NCBI GenBank assembly: GCA_947561585.1
Contig: CANNZV010000499.1
Coordinates: 1-64,000, forward strand
DNA from: Caprella mutica
Taxonomy: Eukaryota; Arthropoda; Malacostraca; Amphipoda; Caprellidae
Reading direction: 5' to 3'
DNA length: 64,000 bases
Positions 1-13,384 of the stretch are shown piece by piece. Below the pieces are notes generated by a model, which saw only the letters and a list, made by a program, of their open reading frames with translations, was not told where the DNA came from and did not search any database. The first letter of the stretch is position 1. Every line of letters begins with the position of its first letter. Made by a program: the position numbers and the translations under genes.

Positions 1-960
1 TTTTCATTATACTAGATATCTTCAAATACTCCAAATTTTTCCGAAAACCTACCAAATTTACCTATAACTACCAAATTTTCCTAAACTACCAAATTTTTCC
101 TAAAACTACCAAATTTTTCCTTAAACAACCAAATTTCCTAAAACATTTAAGTTTCCGAAAAAATTAAATTTTTCCGAAAAATTAAATTTTCCGAGAACAT
201 TAAATTTTCCGAGAACATTAAATTTTCCGAGAACATAAATTCCTAAATTGAATTCCTAAAACATTAAATTTTCCTAAACATTAAATTTCCTAAAACGTTT
301 AATTTTCCTAAAACATTAAATTTTCCTAAAACATTAAATTTTCCTAAAACATTAAATTTTCCTAAAACATTAAATTTTCCTAAAGCATTAAATTTCCGAA
401 AACATTAAATTTTCCGAAAACATTGAATTTTCCGAAAACACTAAATTTTTCGAAACACTAAATTTTCGACCACTTGTCGACTAAGGTTCAAATTTGTCTT
501 CTCGAGCATGAAATTCATCATTCCAAAAACTCAAAATTTCTACCAATCAGACTCAATTTTCCAAAAACTCAAAATTTTCCAAAAACTCAAAATTTTTCCA
601 AAAACTCAAATTTTTCCAAAAAACTCATTTTCCAAAAACTCAAAATTCTCCAAAAACTCAAATTCAAAATCTATTCCCAAAAACTCAAAATTCTCCCAAA
701 AACTCAAAATTCTCCCAAAAACTCAAAATTCTCCCAAAAACTCAAAATTCTTCCAAAAACTCAAAATTCTTCCAAAAACTCAAAATTCTTCCAAAAACTC
801 AAAATTCTTCCAAAAACTCAAAATTCTTCCAAAAACTCAAAATTCTTCCAAAAACTCAAAATTCTTCCAAAAACTCTAAATTCTTCCAAAAACTCAAAAA
901 TTCTTCCAAAAACTTAAATTTTCCGGAAACTCATAATTTTACAAAACTATTTTACGGAAA
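1..960. repeat. A+T-rich minisatellite, 18-19 bp units, two subfamilies
   Basis: From 1 to about 465 the sequence is a degenerate array of an 18-bp unit close to ttttcctaaaacattaaa. From about 505 to 935 it becomes a more regular 19-bp unit close to ccaaaaactcaaaattctt. The open frames across the second part exist only because the unit lacks stop codons. The array starts before the window. Confidence 0.9.
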
Positions 961-2050
961 CACTCAATTTCCGTTTTCCATTAAAAACCCGTTATTCATA
1001 ACGGGATAATAACTAGCTTCAATCATAATAGCCAATACAGCTCATGCAATTGTAATCTCATTAATCTCATTGTATACCCCTCTCTTACAGTTCCAGCTCT
1101 TCTACTCTTAAATGACGAATAACGATGTTCATACTTCATAGCAAATTGGGTTCTCTTCACTGATGTAAATCAAAAAAGAAATAAGGAAGCATGTCACAGT
1201 AGCTACTACAGAAAATACGAAATCTTAATATTTTTTGGACAATCTTGATCGAAAAAGCTAGGTGAGTATTGTAGCAATTATATTCTTATGAATAATTCAT
1301 TAATAATATCTAGTTGATTAGCAATATCTAAAAAATTGATTTTTTTTTTTTAAATCATAGTTCAATCTTCCAGATAATTTAGTAACATTTTTAGACACCA
1401 ATTAATTATTCATTGGTTCTTGAATGAGGCCAAACTTTCGAATGCTACTTCTAATATGTATCCTGCATGAAATAATCTATGGATACATACTTTATTTTAA
1501 TTTCAGAGCATTAGTGCTCTTTTAACTAATAATAGGGTTAAAGTCTATTCTATTCTTAATTATTTTAATTATATCCAATGCTATTTATTTGCAGCTGCTA
1601 CATCACTTTAATTTTTGCAGAATAATAGCTAAGCCAATTTCAATTACAGATACTTTGAGACGGACATCTTATAAGAGAATGGCTTTACAACTTCAGAGAT
1701 CTACTCTGTGGTCGGACTGTGGGTGCGAGAAACAGGAAAATGGACGAGAAGAATGAATGAAGTTATTCCCTTCCTAAGGTTTCCCCTCTATTCGTTAAAT
1801 CTGGTGTCTCATGTTCAGTAATCGATGAGACTATTTACTCAGCTATGCTGGGTAAGTTACAAATTGATGCACAGTTCCACATTTTCGATTATACTACCTA
1901 TAAAACGAATATATTTAATATAACTTTTCTATACGTTATTTTTATTGGTCACTAATCTAAAACGTTCAATTTTATAATTTTTACTTCTATGATCGAGAAT
2001 GTGGAAATATCGATAATTCGTAACTGACCCTAAATAGTGAACCTCAAATT
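961..2050. other. Non-coding stretch, nothing recognised
   Basis: A+T-rich sequence with no long frame, no clear inverted ends and no splice-bounded exon that I can support. Around 985-1005 there is a short foldback (cccgttattcataacggg). Confidence 0.5.
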
Positions 2051-2059
2051 ATGACTATT

Positions 2060-2396
2060 TACAATTTGTTTAATAAGCCTGGCGGGGATCTATCCTGAAG
2101 CTGTATATGGCTAATGGAAGAGAATGAGAGTAGCGTCTCTTTGGTTTTTACGTGTTGTAATTTTCATTATGGATTGTCTTTTTTTACTTTTACCAAGTTT
2201 ATAATTTTATTAACGCTACTTGCAGTTTTAGAGGATAATGCTAGAGATATGCTCTTCAACTACGAGGTCTTAGAGATTTTGTGTTAGGTAGACAGGATCG
2301 TATAGGCTTTATTTGGAGACAATTTTGTCCTTTATCGTCATATACCTTGGTAAGTCACTGTATTCACGATGTAGCTTTTCTGTATCCATGAGCATT
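2060..2396 (+). repeat. Dispersed repeat copy 1 (also at 30690 and 43640)
   Basis: The blocks around cctgaagctgt, gcagttttaraggat, ttcaactacg, acgaggtcttaga and atccatgagc recur in the same order at about 30690-31140 (plus) and on the minus strand of about 43640-43930. The family was not identified. The 21-bp minisatellite begins exactly where the similarity ends. Confidence 0.7.
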
Positions 2397-4290
2397 GTCA
2401 ACTTGCCCTAATCTAGAGACAACTTGCCCTAATCTAGAGACAACTTGCCCTAATCTAGAGACAACTTGCCCTAATCTAGAGACAACTTGCCCTAATCTAG
2501 AGACAACTTGCCCTAATCTAGAGACAACTTGCCCTAATCTAGAGACAACTTGCCCTAATCTAGAGACAACTTGCCCTAATCTAGAGACAACTTGCCCTAA
2601 TCTAGAGACAACTTGCCCTAATCTAGAGACAACTTGCCCTAATCTAGAGACAACTTGCCCTAATCTAGAGACAACTTGCCCTAATCTAGAGACAACTTGC
2701 CCTAATCTAGAGACAACTTGCCCTAATCTAGAGACAACTTGCCCTAATCTTGAGACAACTTGCCCTAATCTTGAGACAATTGGCCCTAATCTTGAAACAA
2801 TTGGCCCTAATTTTCTGACAATTGGCCCTAATCTTCTGACAATTGGCCCTAATCTTCTGACAACTTTCCCTAATCTTCTGACAACTTGCCCTAATCTTCT
2901 GACAACTTGCCCTAATCTTCTGACAACTTGCCCTAATCTTCTGACAACTTGCCCTAATCTTCTGACAACTTGCCCTAATCTTGAGACAACTTGCCCTAAT
3001 CTTCTGACAACTTGCCCTAATCTTCTGACAACTTGCCCTAATCTTCTGACAACTTGCCCTAATCTTCTGACAACTTGCCCTAATCTTCTGACAACTTGCC
3101 CTAATCTTCTGACAACTTGCCCTAATCTTGAGACAACTTGCCCTAATCTTGAGACAACTTGCCCTAATCTTGATTCAACTTGCCCTAATCTTGAGACAAC
3201 TTGCCCTAATCTTGAGACAACTTGCCCTAATCTTGAGACAACTTGCCCTAATCTTGAGACAACTTGCCCTAATCTTGAGACAACTTGCCCTAATCTTGAG
3301 ACAACTTGCCCTAATCTTGAGACAACTTGCCCTATTCTTGAGACAACTTGCCCTAATCTTGAGACAACTTGCCCTAATCTTGAGACAACTTGCGCTAATC
3401 TTGAGACAACTTGCGCTAATATTGAGACAACTTGCGCTAATATTGAGACAACTTGCGCTAATATTGAGACAACTTGCCCTAATCTTGAGACAACTTGCCC
3501 TAATCTTCAGACAACTTGCCCTGATCTTCAGACAACTTGCCCTAATCTTCAGACAACTTGCCCTAATCTTCAGACAACTTGCCCTAATCTTCAGACAACT
3601 TGCCCTAATCTTCAGACAACTTGCCCTAATCTTCAGACAACTTGCCCTAATCTTCAGACAACTTGCCCTAATCTTCAGACAACTTGCCCTAATCTTCAGA
3701 CAACTTGCCCTAATCTTCAGACAACTTGCCCTAATCTTCAGACAACTTGCCCTAATCTTCAGACAACTTGCCCTAATCTTCAGACAACTTGCCCTAATCT
3801 TCAGACAACTTGCCCTAATCTTCAGACAACTTGCCCTAATCTTCAGACAACTTGCCCTAATCTTCAGACAACTTGCCCTAATCTTCAGACAACTGATCCT
3901 AATCTTCAGACAACTGATCCTAATCTTCAGACAACTGATCCTAATCTTCAGACAACTGATCCTAATCTTCAGACAACTGATCCTAATCTTCAGACAACTG
4001 ATCCTAATCTTTAGACAACTGATCCTAATCTTTAGACAACTGATCCTAATCTTTAGACAACTGATCCTAATCTTGAGACAACTGATCCTAATCTTCAGAC
4101 AACTGATCCTAATCTTCAGACAACTGATCCTAATCTTCAGACAACTGATCCTAGCCTTGAGACTACTGATCCTAGCCTTGAGACTACTGATCCTAGCCTT
4201 GAGACTACTGATCCTAGCCTTGAGACTACTGATCCTAATTTTGAGACTACTGATCCTAATTTTGAGACTACTGATCCTAATCTTGCAGCT
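2397..4290. repeat. 21-bp minisatellite, about 90 copies
   Basis: The unit is close to acttgccctaatctagagaca and is repeated without a break. Variants occur in consecutive blocks: tctagag, then cttctga, cttgaga, cttcaga, and finally units with actgatcctaatctt. This shows local homogenisation. Because 21 is a multiple of three and the unit lacks stops, frames stay open for 1.6 kb, but no ATG begins them in frame and the product would be a pure heptad repeat. I do not call a gene. Confidence 0.97.
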
Positions 4291-5033
4291 ATAGAACGTT
4301 TGTAAATAAAGAGTTAAATATATAGTCTAAGGTAGAAAGTTATAGATAAATATTAAGTTTTGTAGTTAGTTATATAGATTTTTTGTTCAAGTATTTTAAT
4401 AGATTTTTTAAACGTTTTTTATAGCCTTCAGGGTAATGGAATTTGAGCAGCTATACGTGTCAGGTACCTGAATAAAATATCCTCCTACTCTCTAATCATT
4501 TCCCTATAATCTATATTAATTAAACTATAGATGAAGCATCCATTTGAATAATTAGTTTTTATCCAAAAATAGCACAATATTTCTTTTTCAATAAATCCAT
4601 TGGTTACATCTTCAATTATCATGTTTTCTGTTTTTTAGGTAATTATTTACTATAAACTGTTATTCCTCTATTTTTACCGTCTGTCATTTCTTCTCATAGT
4701 TCCTTGAGTTCATTTTCATTTTGGTTTCTGCAATATTGCCAGAGTGCGCTGGGTCGACACTGTTACCGGTGATATCAGAGTATTCGACCTAGTGCATAGA
4801 GCTTAGTTTTACTTCCCCCCTCTTCCGTGATGTCTTCTTTCTATTTTCTTGATGGAAAAAGTCATTGAAAATAGGATGCGAGAGTATACTGTAAAACCAT
4901 TAGATAGTAGTAAAAATATATTACCATTGATTCCGCAGCAAATCTTGACTCACTATAGCTTATATAGTAGATTACTACCATCTTGACTCAGGTGACATTT
5001 AACATTCCCACTATTAATTCACAGTTCTAATTT
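4291..5033. other. Non-coding stretch between two minisatellites
   Basis: A+T-rich spacer. No gene, inverted repeat or tandem array is visible. Confidence 0.5.
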
Positions 5034-6190
5034 AGTCTTCTGAAAGTGTTCCATGGGATTCTTCTGACAGTGTTCCAAAGGATTCTTCTGACAGTGTTCC
5101 AAAGGATTCTTCTGACAGTGTTCCAAAGGAGTCTTCGACGAATGTTCCAATGGAGTCTTCGACGAATGTTTCAATGGAGTCTTCGGGGAATGTTTCAATG
5201 GAGTCTTCGGGGAATGTTCCAATGGAGTCTTTGGCGAATGTTCCAATGGAGTCTTCAGAGAATGTTCCAATGGAGTCTTCAAGGAATGTTCCAATGGAGT
5301 CTTCGGGGAATGTTCCAATGGAGTCTTCGGGGAATGTTCCAATGGAGTCTTCGGGGAATGTTTCAATGCAGTCTTCGGGGAATGTTCCAATGGAGTCTTC
5401 GGGGAATGTTCCAATGGAGTCTTCGGGGAATGTTCCAATGGAGTCTTCGGGGAATGTTCCAATGGAGTCTTCGGGGAATGTTCCAAAGGAGTCTTCAGAG
5501 AATGTTCCAAAGGAGTCTTCAGAGAATGCTCCAAAAGAGTCTTCAGAGAATGTTCCAAAAGAGTCGTCAGAGAATGTTCCAAAAGAGTCTTCAAGTAATG
5601 TTCCAATGGAGTCTTCATGGAATGTTCCAATGGAGTCTTCATGGAATGTTCCAATGGAGTCTTCATGGAATGTTCCAATGGAGTCTTCATGGAATGTTCC
5701 AATGGAGTCTTCGGGGAATGTTCCAATGGAGTCTTCAAGGAATGTTCCAATGGAGTCTTCAAGGAATGTTCCAATGGAGTCTTCGACGAATGTTCCAATG
5801 GAGTCTTCGACGAATGTTTCAATGGAGTCTTCGGGGAATGTTTCAATGGAGTCTTCGGGGAATGTTCCAATGGAGTCTTTGGCGAATGTTCCAATGGAGT
5901 CTTCGGCGAATGTTCCAATGGAGTCTTCAGGGAATGCTCCAATGGAGTCTTCAGGGAATGTTTCAATGGAGTATTCAGGGAATGTTCCTATGGAGTCTTC
6001 AGGGAATGTTCCAATGGAGTCTTCAGGGAATGTTCCAATGGAGTCTTCAGGGAATGTTCCAATGGAGTCTTCAGGGAATGTTCCAATGGAGTCTTCAGGG
6101 AATGTTCCAATGGAGTCTTCAAGGAATCTTCCAATGGAGTCTTCGGGGAATGTCACAATGGAGTCTTCAGGGAATGTTCCAAAGGGAATA
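5034..6190. repeat. 24-bp minisatellite, about 48 copies
   Basis: The unit is close to aatggagtcttcggggaatgttcc. Several frames on both strands stay open because 24 is a multiple of three. Each unit carries TTCNNNGAA and GAANNTTC, which overlap. The array decays at its right edge (6190-6310) into looser ggaatgttcc-like pieces. Confidence 0.97.
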
Positions 6191-6319
6191 TTTTTGAAGA
6201 TTCCATTGGAATATTCCTGGTATGTGTCAGAAAAGGAACATTCAGGGGACATTCCAGTGGAACATTCAGGGAACGTTCCTGGAATCTTCTGGGAAGGTTC
6301 AATGTTACCTGGGTAATGT

Positions 6320-8045
6320 ATGAACTCAAGGTACAGCTATTAAGTGCGGATTGAAATGAGCACGTCACACCAAGGAAGTTATAGTACTAAGGAAGCGGTG
6401 TAACGGCTAAACCAACAACGTATAAGCGGAACCATCGTGTTAACACCTTGTTGTTAGCAATTAGTCAAGTGAGCTTCCTTGTCTCTCTTCGCTTCGGTCA
6501 AAACAGCTTCCTTGGCGTCTTGTTGTTGTTCCACTGTGTCGTGTGGTGACGTCACAGGACACATATGACGTCACCCTAGCAACAGACTGACAGTTCAGGG
6601 AGAATTCGCACACGCTCCACCAAACGCTTATTTAAGTCATTAACATTGCATCTGTTGCCTAAATATTCATCAATTAATCTACTTACATCAGTTAAATGTC
6701 CATAGATGAGAAAATTATTGAGCAAAATGATCAGATACCTAAGTATTTTGAAGAATAATGTGTAAGTTAACATCAGCTGTTGTGCTAACGAGAACCGTTA
6801 CTCAACTTACTCAGTCAGGTCTGAGAGCGACGCACACACGTGTACTCTCCCTCGTTTCTAAATCTATACTAGAAGCTAACACGATTGTAACGGCTCGGAA
6901 CGGCTATATTAGCCGCCTGCGTCACACGTATCGACGAATGGGGATAATGAATACGTGTGACGTCAGTGGAACTACATTGGGAACTAGTTGGTGGGGAAAT
7001 TCCCTAATTACTATGAGTTACCCTGACATAGACTTAGGACTATAAAATAGAGTCAAGACTATGATTACTGTAGGTTGAGGGCAGCAAAACACGCCAGTTA
7101 TGGAGATACTGCATTTTGAGATCTCGTACTACAAAGAAAAGAGGAAAACAAATATTTACTACAATATTCTTGACCGAAATAGAATAGCTAGATAAACGCT
7201 ACTATAGCAAACATATCTGATAAAATTGAATAAATTCACTACAAACAATAATTTATAATAATCACAAAAGGACCTACTAATATATCTTTATACATCACAC
7301 ACCCTACACATAATCACCTGAGCGGTATATGGCGCCGGCAACAAAACATGAGAGATCTCACGATCACTGGACGCAATTTATCTAGTTATGGGTAAAATCT
7401 TCAATCGCCGTACATATAGAAAAAAATTAATTTACAAAGAAACAAAATCTCATTACAATAAGTTTAATCTGAAACACATAAAAAAAAAATGTACGCAATA
7501 ATAATGTTATGACCCTAATTAAAACTGACACTGCTGCACTCAACACATTTAATATTCAAGCCTAGATAACAAAGCCATTACGGATCCAGATACAAGGGAC
7601 TCCGAAGAAGACCAGCATAGAAATGGAATCAATGGACGAAGATATCCAAGCAGTAACTCTAAATTTATAACAGTTACAACCCGCACCCCAAACCTAATGA
7701 TACGTACCCCACATTTTGAATAGAGAAGCTAGTATAACTTGCAAATAAGTTCACTGCAAAAGAATAAATAGAATTTAAGAATAAATAAAATGTAGGAACA
7801 AATAGAAGGTAGAATTAATGGAAGGTAGAATAAACAGAAGGTAAGCCAATAATAAAGTTCACATAATTTCAAGCCAAGTGATATGCACATCACACCTATT
7901 CACCCAGCCTTCCATACTCGTGTATACGTTCCCAAAACGTAATTCAAACGCAGCCCTACACTTTATGACCTATCAGCACAATGACTAAAGAATTTATGAC
8001 AAATTGGCCGGTGACATGTTCATAAAAAAAGACTGAATCATTGAT
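6320..8045. other. Non-coding stretch with three CRE-type octamers
   Basis: No supported gene. The palindrome tgacgtca occurs at 6547-6554, 6566-6573 and 6958-6965. Short inverted pieces (ccaaggaag at 6372, cttccttgg near 6508) suggest a transposon relic or a regulatory region. The rest to 8045 is plain A+T-rich sequence. Confidence 0.45.
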
Positions 8046-8459
8046 TGTAACACCATCTGGTGGACAGGGAATCGACCAATCATAATTAAATTAAAAGGAG
8101 CCGCATGGCCTAAATCATATTTACCAATTACTATAATTAGTTATCATAATTAACTATAACTATAATCAATTAAATAATATATACTAGATTCAAGACTATA
8201 TATAAATAGAGTCAATAATACATACTAGACTGAAGACTATAAATAGAGTCCATACTCCTATGACTCTCTCCAGAGACTCATTTCTCCTCTTTAATTTTCT
8301 CATTCCCTGCACATTCTTAGATGATAATAAAATTCCCTTTCAATTATCGCAATATTTGTGTTGCTTTAATTCCCTAAAGGACGGAGTAATTTTTCCAACT
8401 AAGTGAAGTCTCTCTCTCCTTCTTGTGACTTTAGTGTCGGTAAAAGTCAAACAACTACA
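8046..8459 (+). mobile_element. Possible solo LTR (weak)
   Basis: A 414-bp stretch begins with tgtaacacc and ends with caactaca. It contains tatataaatag near 8200 and aataaaattccc near 8330, the layout of an LTR with promoter and polyadenylation signal. No second copy and no target duplication are visible here, so this is only a suggestion. Confidence 0.25.
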
Positions 8460-10090
8460 TTATCAAATTAATTTGGAAATGTCGGCCAGAATATTATCCG
8501 TTTTTAGTCGTAAGGTGAAGGTTTACCTTTTGTGTCAAAATATTAGGATAATCTGTTTTTACAGATAGAGAGATAAACTCTTTATCTGTTTTATTTACAA
8601 GCGCATATTTTATTCTGTAATAAATTATTTTCTTATTAACTATCAGCAAAATAGAAGAGAGGTATCGTGACCTTATTGTACGATAATAATACTATATTTG
8701 CGTTGTTTCGGTGTTTATAAATTTTCATTTAAGGTTATCAGGCCATGGCTTCTAGCTACAGCGTAAAATTTATGGCTTGAATGACGGTGTAGATAACATT
8801 GTAAAATAATGTCTTTAAAGTTCTATGTTTCGGAATAAGATATCACATTTCTTATTTGAGAGCAGTAGCATCGTAAGCTGACGATATGAATACATTGAAT
8901 TGAAACAATTTTATAATGAAGGAAAATTAAATATTGTTTAGTTATATCTGGATGTACCCTAACCACTATTTAGACCCTTTGCTTACGCTCACTCAAGATC
9001 AATTCTCCGTCAGTAAAGGATCTATTGGACGTTATACCCTTTATTCACAGATGTTTAGCAGATCTTTTTTACCCTATTTGCTTAGGCGAATATTATTCAT
9101 TGAGGTTCCTCTAATATATCAAATAATTCCTTTACAATGATGTACACTCTCTTTCAATGCGCCCCTCTGCGGATATATTTGGAACAAAATAAATAGTTTA
9201 GGCATCACTCCTCGCTGCATGAGAGCGAGTTCTCTCCCGCTGAGTTATGTTAATACCCCGCCATTGTGTTTCCGAACTCATTGTCAGTCTAAATAAGAGT
9301 CTTCATGCAAATACGCCTGTCGCCATACTGTCTAGTGCATTATTTTCATACAAAATTGTATCGATACCATTATATTGGTACTTACTTAGGGATTTACTGT
9401 AAATATAGATATTTCACCCTAGGAGTGGAATATTATTAATATTGACTTTAAGTGGAGGATATATAAATCTTCTCTCCATAACAGTGGAATGTATTGACTC
9501 TAAATAGATATTGTAAGAATATTTTTTTTCCGTAAGAGTTCATCCCTAGTGGAATTTTATTTCTCTTTACTGTAAATTGATTTATTCTTATCCTCTTTAG
9601 AACTATCGTTGATCTTGCAAGTGACAATTTCCAAACAATCTCGGAGCTTACAAATATTAACTCTTTTAGAAAATAAGTAGTATTCAGAACTCTGCATTAA
9701 AGCCGATGTGGAAACATTTGCATTATTCATGGTCTTATTAGCATTTTTTAATTCAACTTGAAATATATTCAGTTCAATTTCATAACTTTTGAGTATAAAA
9801 ATTGCGAAATATTAAACTACATCCTTTGTATTTTCATAGGGTACTGCAATTAGATGTTTTAGTTCAATTTATTTTAATGAACTTTTTAAAGGACCTTAAA
9901 TTGCTAAAAAAAAATTTTTTAAATGAATAAAGAATTAAATAAAAATAACATAAAGTGAATTATTGTTATTGCTTTTAAATTACTTCCAGAAATTTATGAA
10001 AACATAATTGAAAAACTAAAATTATCCAATTCTTATCCCACTGCTGTCACCAATTGTTATGTTTTGCCACAGATCAAAATCCAACTGCTA
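8460..10090. other. Non-coding stretch, nothing recognised
   Basis: A+T-rich sequence without long frames, inverted ends or convincing exons. Confidence 0.5.
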
Positions 10091-10091
10091 T

Positions 10092-10420
10092 GCAGTACAG
10101 AGATATGAGCAGTACAGAGATATGAGCAGTACAGAGATATGAGCAGTACAGAGATATGAGCAGTACAGAGATATGAGCAGTACAGAGTTATGAACAGTAC
10201 AGAGATATGAGCAGTACAGAGTTATGAGCAGTACAAAGATATGAGCAGTACAGAGCTATGAGCAGTACAGAGATATGAGCAGTACATAGATATGAGCAGT
10301 ACAGAGATATGAGCAGTACAGAGATATGAGCAGTACAGAGATATGAGCAGTACAGAGATATGAGCAGTACAGAGATATTAGCAGTACAGAGATATGAGCA
10401 GTACAGAGATATGAGCAGTT
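10092..10420. repeat. 17-bp minisatellite, about 19 copies
   Basis: The unit is atgagcagtacagagat with single-base variants such as gagtt, gagct and aagat. Confidence 0.95.
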
Positions 10421-11161
10421 TGAAGTAAGGAAAATAAATCAAATAATGGTTGTCATTACCGTAGTTTATTATATTTTAAATTTTCTAGTCATTTTTACTA
10501 AGAAAATTAAGGAAAGTTATTTGCTTTCGAATTTCAGTGTAGGCAAATTATTATATTGAGTTTTTTTATTTAGTAACACATCAGAAGCTGAAAAAATAAT
10601 GAATCAATTATTGAATATTGAAGTTTCTCTTCATGACGTCACGAATACTACTTGTAAACTATTACTTTGCACCACTTTCATACTTCGTAGAGTGTCTAAA
10701 TTTTATCAAAGGAAGTCATTGATAATAAAAATAATAATTTTCAATTTACTTGAACTCTATTTTTTAACTACCAAAAAAGACAAAATTTATGGTATTTCAA
10801 TGTTGGGTACACTTGTTCGTGGGTCACCCTGCATTTATTGATGATACCGTAAGTTTTTGACAAGACGCGTACACTAGCAGTGATAATATACACATATTAC
10901 ATTTACTGATTGAAATGGAAGAAATCAATTCTACTATACAAATGTTTTATCAACAGAACCTATTATACAGAATTTAGGATACAATAAATGATATTAATAG
11001 ACAATTTCAACCTATTAGGTTCTGAATTAGCTAGTCCATATTTCAATATTAGAATGAACCATATTTCATCTAAAAGAAATTTTTAAAAATAAAATATGAA
11101 TATTTGAAAGGATAAAATTTCATTTAAATATTCGTATCGAAATATAAAATCCCTTTCACTA
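10421..11161. other. Non-coding stretch left of the LTR element
   Basis: No gene is supported. One tgacgtca octamer lies at 10634-10641. An 80-codon frame at 10599-10841 has no recognisable domain. Confidence 0.45.
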
Positions 11162-11166
11162 ATCCC
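11162..11166. repeat. Target-site duplication atccc (left)
   Basis: Identical to 22418-22422 on the other side of the element. Confidence 0.85.
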
Positions 11167-12405
11167 TATTAAATTGCCCTTTTCCTATGGGATTGATAGT
11201 AAATTATCACCTATTTTCTAAGTAGATGAGGCTTGTTAATAAACTTATCCCATAGGGCAAAATAAGTCTCCGGGTTCGTTACAATTGTTGTATTATCTTA
11301 ACTTGAAGAGACTTGGAGGTAATTGATTGAATTCTATTAAACTGACAAATGACTAAACGGTAAAAGTTTTTAGGAAGTAAATTAAACACAAGGAAGTTTT
11401 AAATGGGTGTACTTATATTAAAGTTCGAATAGTACAGAGTTCTAAGACTTACGCACAAGTCTTCAAATAACACAACACAAGTTTTAAATAAACTAGCGGT
11501 TGAGTAAACTTAAGGGTTTTAAATAAACAAGGGTCTGAGTTGCCAACTCACGAAACCCGTGGATGGACAAGTCCGACCGGACTTGGTCCGACCAACCAGT
11601 CTTCAAGAGACCATCGCGAACTATGAACACTTTAGTTAGGTGCCAATGGTATTTAAAGGATGAACTGGAGAGTCCAACCTTCCAGTGAGTGAATAAACTT
11701 CTGTTAAGGTACTGATAGTACTTTTCAAAGATGTTTTTCTACTCACTGCAGATAGAAATAACACACAATGCATTATTCAAATTTAACACGCTAGTGGTAA
11801 TGGCTTTCTATACGATTAACATATAGATCGATCAGATTTACTAATAGTTCATTTTAGTGAAACCTGATTTACTAATAAACATCTAAATTTAAGCATACTA
11901 TTTCAGAGTCCTGTTTAACCTATACATGATCAGAAATGTTACAAGTTCCTAACTATTAATTAAGTATTTCAATTAGAATAATTGAAGTACTTACTTAATT
12001 CTTTTTAAATTAATTAAGTATTAATTTCAATTCTATCTATAGAAAAAGAACTCAATATTCTAAGTTGTATAACTGATTTACAAAGTTCATGAAGTTATAT
12101 AACTTAGTACAAATTATAAAGTTATATTCTGAGTTACAAGTTATAGCTCTGGGTTACAAGTTATAAAGTTATGTTCTGAAGTTACAAGTTATATTAGCGG
12201 CTTACATCAAAGCTATTCGTTTATAATTATATTCGAGCTCCTAGCGAGAATAACATGACCATAAATTTAAATAGCATTTCCTTCTAATGAACAGTGTACA
12301 AGATTAAAAAGATTATGTCTGATTAAATGATTATCAAATTATAGAAATTGAAAGATTAAGTAAAGATACAAGTTCAGCGTATTAACAATCTTTCTATTGT
12401 TAATA
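11167..12405 (-). repeat. Left (3') LTR of the LARD-like element
   Basis: Matches 21179-22417 over its full 1239 bp. Differences noted are aacatctaaat against aacatccaaat, and ccataaattt against ccataaagtt. Near its left edge the words cctatgggat and atcccatagg form an inverted pair about 70 bp apart. The last 24 bp are a foldback (attaacaat, 6-bp loop, attgttaat). Confidence 0.95.
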
Positions 12406-12420
12406 TCACTCCCCCCTTCA
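12406..12420 (-). promoter_or_regulatory. Polypurine tract of the LARD-like element
   Basis: On the minus strand this reads as a run of purines with six G residues (gaaggggggagtga) directly before the 3' LTR, where plus-strand DNA synthesis is normally primed. Confidence 0.7.
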
Positions 12421-13384
12421 TGTTTCAACCGACTTGTCGGTTGAATTTCAATTTCTAAACCCTTATTATCGAAATCCAATCGAAAAATATCCTAAGAAAT
12501 TTCGAACAACACTCGGAAAACATCCTATGAAATTTCTTAAAATTTCTAAGTCCGAAACACAAATTATATCTATTAAAACAAAAGAAATTTAATCACTCGA
12601 TTCATGTATTATGAATTTCAGATTAAAATTTGATCTGCTAAATAGATCAGTCTTTTCATCATAAAAATTGTGTGTACAAAAGTATGATGACAAGACAATT
12701 CCTATCATATATGTAATCATGAATTCTACCTCTGGTCACGATATCAAATCAAAATAGAGTGAAAATTTATAAGTTATTCTACTCATATTCAGAAACATAC
12801 ATCAAAAATATATTTTCATTTTATGGAATTTATTTAACTAATAAAGATATTCAAATATCTAACCTTGTTTATAATTATTCAAAATTGAACCTGAAATCCC
12901 ATTTCATCCAGTTCTAAAATTTCAAAACATGAAACATCAAATTATGAATCTCAAATTCAAGTTGAACAATCATAAAACTTAAATCTATAACTGCTAAATT
13001 TATTTTTTAATTTTTTAAAATAAAAGTAACCATTACCTTTCTAAAAATTAAATATTTATGTTCTCATTTCTTAAACACTTAAATGGAAATAGTATCCAGG
13101 TGAATGTCTAGTCATTGAAAACACCCTTAAAGTTTTTCTTCAAAATATAAAGTTCGTTTAATACTTTACTGCAATATAGTCCAACTATAAACATCTTACT
13201 TTCATTCAAGAACCAAAATTATAATGCTTACAAATAAGATTATCAATAAAATCTAAGCATACGATTATAATATATCTACTATTATTATATCTTCTACTTC
13301 AAGCATCGTAATTTGAAACGTCGGAAATAAAGTTAAGTAATTTTCAAATGAAATTAATTTCAAAATCAATAGAGATTAATTACT

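Noticed and set aside
474..917. Lysine/asparagine-rich open frames
   Set aside because: Translation of the 19-bp minisatellite only.
2395..4294. Long open frames of heptapeptide repeats
   Set aside because: They follow from a 21-bp unit without stops, have no ATG start in frame with the array and no flanking gene structure.
5019..6354. Overlapping open frames on both strands
   Set aside because: Caused by the 24-bp unit; several frames are equally open, so none is favoured as coding.
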